64,000 nucleotides of DNA from JAHDCJ01 sp039028895 (GTDB lineage: Bacteria; Bacteroidota; Bacteroidia; Chitinophagales; Saprospiraceae), in NCBI GenBank assembly GCA_039028895.1, contig JBCCHF010000036.1, forward strand, positions 1 to 64,000. Direction: 5' to 3'. This document shows, piece by piece, positions 62,392-64,000 of this stretch. The position numbers and the translations under genes were made by a program. Positions within the stretch are counted from its first letter, which is position 1. Every line of letters begins with the position of its first letter. The notes under the pieces are model-generated. The model saw nothing but the letters and a program-made list of their open reading frames with translations, was not told where the DNA came from and made no database searches.

Positions 62392-62472
62392 TAAGAGTAT
62401 GTTTTCAATTTCTTCTAAATCCGCTACCTGATTTCGGGTAGGCTTCCCAAAATCAAATAAAAGCATCGAATT

Positions 62473-63342
62473 ATGCAAATCATATCAATAGGAGCAGGCA
62501 TCTTGGTTACCTTGTTCTTTCTCATTAAATATTTCAGAACTTTTAAGAATCTTGGCTATTTGTTTTTCTCGGTGATGGTCGGTGTTGGCGTCCATTTGGC
62601 TATTAAGGAAATAGCCGCGACGATTTCTCTTTTCTCTATTTTTCTCATGCCTCACGACCAACGTCCCGAAAGAATAAGCACAGATTTTGATATCCTCAGC
62701 CTTACGATCCTTTACATTAGTATTATGCTGCTAATTTCTTTGTATAAGCTGTATAAGAAATCAGAAGTATTTGAAAATTTTAAAAATAACCAACCTGTCA
62801 TCCCTTTGTTTTCAGTAAAAGATTTCAAGGCAACTTCAGATTCGAACTGGCTTTCTTTTATCAGGAAAGAAGGACAGGAAAAGCTGGAACTCTTTTTCAA
62901 GGAATCACGAAATTATGCACAATTGGCATTTTACATTGCAGCAGGAATAGGCTTCAAATTGGGGCTTTCCGATATGCACGAAGATGACTATTACGAATTT
63001 GAATATTTTGTCCTGGCAGCCAACTGGGCTTTTTTCTTCATTTTCGATTCCTGGATAATTATGCATGCCTATTCAGAAAATGACCGTCGGGGCATCCTGG
63101 CAAAGCATCGCAAAAAGGTCTATTATCTCAACATACTGTTATTTGCTGTGATCCCATTAGGCATTATATTCACAGAAGAGGGAAATATTAGTGCTTTGTT
63201 TAGCAATGCCTATAGATTGAAAGCAGTGTTCACCATTACACTGTTGTTAGGGCTTACCTTGGCCTGGAGACATTATTTTGACTTCAATAAATACCCGGAA
63301 CCAGAAAAAAACATGAAAGTAACTGAAACAGCTGCGGCCTAG
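62473..63342 (+). CDS. Membrane protein of unknown family, second of a paralogous pair
   Basis: The 289-residue protein has a similar layout, with a longer soluble stretch between helices 3 and 4 (about 95-150). Shared words with the upstream paralogue are LFFKESRNYAQLAFYIAAGI, FDSWIIMHAYSENDRRG and AWRHYFDFNKYPE. The two genes are on the same strand, 81 bases apart, and the partial gene at 63413 follows 70 bases later, so a common transcript is possible. Function unknown. Confidence 0.8.
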   Translation: MQIISIGAGILVTLFFLIKYFRTFKNLGYLFFSVMVGVGVHLAIKEIAATISLFSIFLMPHDQRPERISTDFDILSLTILYISIMLLISLYKLYKKSEVFENFKNNQPVIPLFSVKDFKATSDSNWLSFIRKEGQEKLELFFKESRNYAQLAFYIAAGIGFKLGLSDMHEDDYYEFEYFVLAANWAFFFIFDSWIIMHAYSENDRRGILAKHRKKVYYLNILLFAVIPLGIIFTEEGNISALFSNAYRLKAVFTITLLLGLTLAWRHYFDFNKYPEPEKNMKVTETAAA

Positions 63343-63412
63343 ATGCCATCATACCGAAATGATTGATAAACCCTTTTAACCCCGATCCTTTTAACAAAAA
63401 AACAAAAGACTG

Positions 63413-64000
63413 ATGAGGAAAAAATTTGATAGCATGGAAGATATCGCCAAGCTCAAGTATACGACGTATAAATCAAAGCTTAACGATTATATCGCCCGGC
63501 TCGATGTAACAGAGACGGTGGAAGTTAATTTTTTTACGATACTCGAATTTCAATATGCCGACAAGGTCAAGCCGGTATTGTTTTTCGATTTGGGACCTGA
63601 GCATAAAAAGTTCATAAAATCAAAAGGTCTGAAAAGAGGTCAGCGAGATTGCGGATTCGGGACGGCCAAGATCAGTGAAGGCAGTTCACCCGAAAAAAGG
63701 CTCATTACCCTCGAGGTGAAAAGAGGAAAAGTCAGAAACTCTGAGATCAAGAAGAAGTTTCGCTCATCTAAACTCATCGAGACCAAACATACCGTATCCC
63801 TTGAAGGTGATGGAAAACACCTTGCCCCTGAGTTGAAAGCCAGTTCAGGCACTTTTGGTAAGGACACGATCTTTAAAAGCCTGAAATCATTACAAGAAGA
63901 ATATAATGCCCTCCACGATCTTGATTTTGAAGACAGAGCAAAACTATTAAAACAGATTACTAAGCAGATAGATGAGTGGAATACAAAAAATCCAGATCCA
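63413..64000 (+). CDS. Partial gene of unknown function, cut by the window edge
   Basis: An open frame of 196 codons from ATG 63413 continues past the window's right edge. The visible part is charged and lysine-rich: it starts MRKKFDSMEDIAKLKYTTYKS and includes the acidic-basic stretch IKSKGLKRGQRDCGFG and a late helical segment KSLKSLQEEYNALHDLDFED. No signal peptide, membrane helix or motif I recognise. It follows the two paralogous membrane proteins on the same strand, 70 bases after the second stop. Confidence 0.6.
   Translation, partial: MRKKFDSMEDIAKLKYTTYKSKLNDYIARLDVTETVEVNFFTILEFQYADKVKPVLFFDLGPEHKKFIKSKGLKRGQRDCGFGTAKISEGSSPEKRLITLEVKRGKVRNSEIKKKFRSSKLIETKHTVSLEGDGKHLAPELKASSGTFGKDTIFKSLKSLQEEYNALHDLDFEDRAKLLKQITKQIDEWNTKNPDP

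Overview
The window reads as chromosomal DNA of a free-living Bacteroidota bacterium, most likely from the Saprospiria/Cytophagia side of the phylum. This rests on three proteins with type IX secretion (T9SS) C-terminal sorting tails, a SprB-type repeat, a DUF2723 membrane glycosyltransferase-like protein, a Bacteroidota-type SecA of about 1100 residues with a C-terminal zinc tail, a mevalonate-kinase-like GHMP kinase, many lipoproteins with SPII signals, and repeated matches to the Bacteroidota -7 promoter element TAnnTTTG (TATCTTTG before four genes, including secA, deoC and the only tRNA). Species cannot be fixed from sequence alone. Genes sit on both strands in short operons. There is no phage, transposase or CRISPR array.

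Layout. 1-9 kb: a 7-bp tandem repeat, an extended SDR, a TolB-like lipoprotein, an AraC regulator with a beta-hydroxyacid dehydrogenase, a PQQ-like beta-propeller, an SDR plus metallo-beta-lactamase-fold lipoprotein pair, and an alpha/beta hydrolase. 9-13.5 kb: two secreted amidohydrolase-fold proteins, three fold units in all, of which only one keeps the HxH metal motif. 13.5-16 kb: a tight three-gene operon of a ribulose-phosphate-epimerase-like domain fused to a CBS pair, a DAHP-synthase-family enzyme and a KdsC-family phosphatase. It has the logic of kdsD-kdsA-kdsC but is built from different enzymes, and I regard it as the most interesting locus. 16-24 kb: TraB/GumN lipoprotein, Hsp20 with two sigma-54-like boxes, a two-gene Imm22-like cassette flanked by near-identical inverted repeats, GHMP kinase, CotH/lamin-tail protein, an endonuclease/exonuclease/phosphatase-family protein and DgkA. 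24-32 kb: M28 peptidase, rpiB, DUF2723 protein, tRNA-Gln and a repeat-bearing serine hydrolase. 32-39 kb: a beta-barrel protein, a caspase-family protease and a very large lipoprotein combining a degenerate phosphatase domain, a kinase-like segment and an Omp85-like barrel. 39-50 kb: a DinB-cupin fusion, two convergent T9SS cargo genes, an alpha-helical protein of unknown function, a YcaQ-type glycosylase and a T9SS lipase. 50-64 kb: ABC exporter, ECF sigma factor with a membrane-anchored barrel partner, ComF, a lipoprotein, SecA, DeoC, a SPOR protein, a DCC thiol protein, two paralogous membrane proteins and a gene cut by the window edge.

Intergenic DNA carries three recurring repeat families. 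Family 1 has short AAGTAAGCGAC/GCGAAGC-bearing units (about 4.15, 17.9, 18.85, 38.9 and 39.1 kb). Family 2 has CCCTCC..GGAGGG or CCCTTCTCC..GGAGAAGGG hairpins (23.8, 54.3 and 55.3 kb). Family 3 is a single TCTGCGAA/TTTGCGG element (8.2 kb). Functions below come from reading motifs by eye. No database search was possible.
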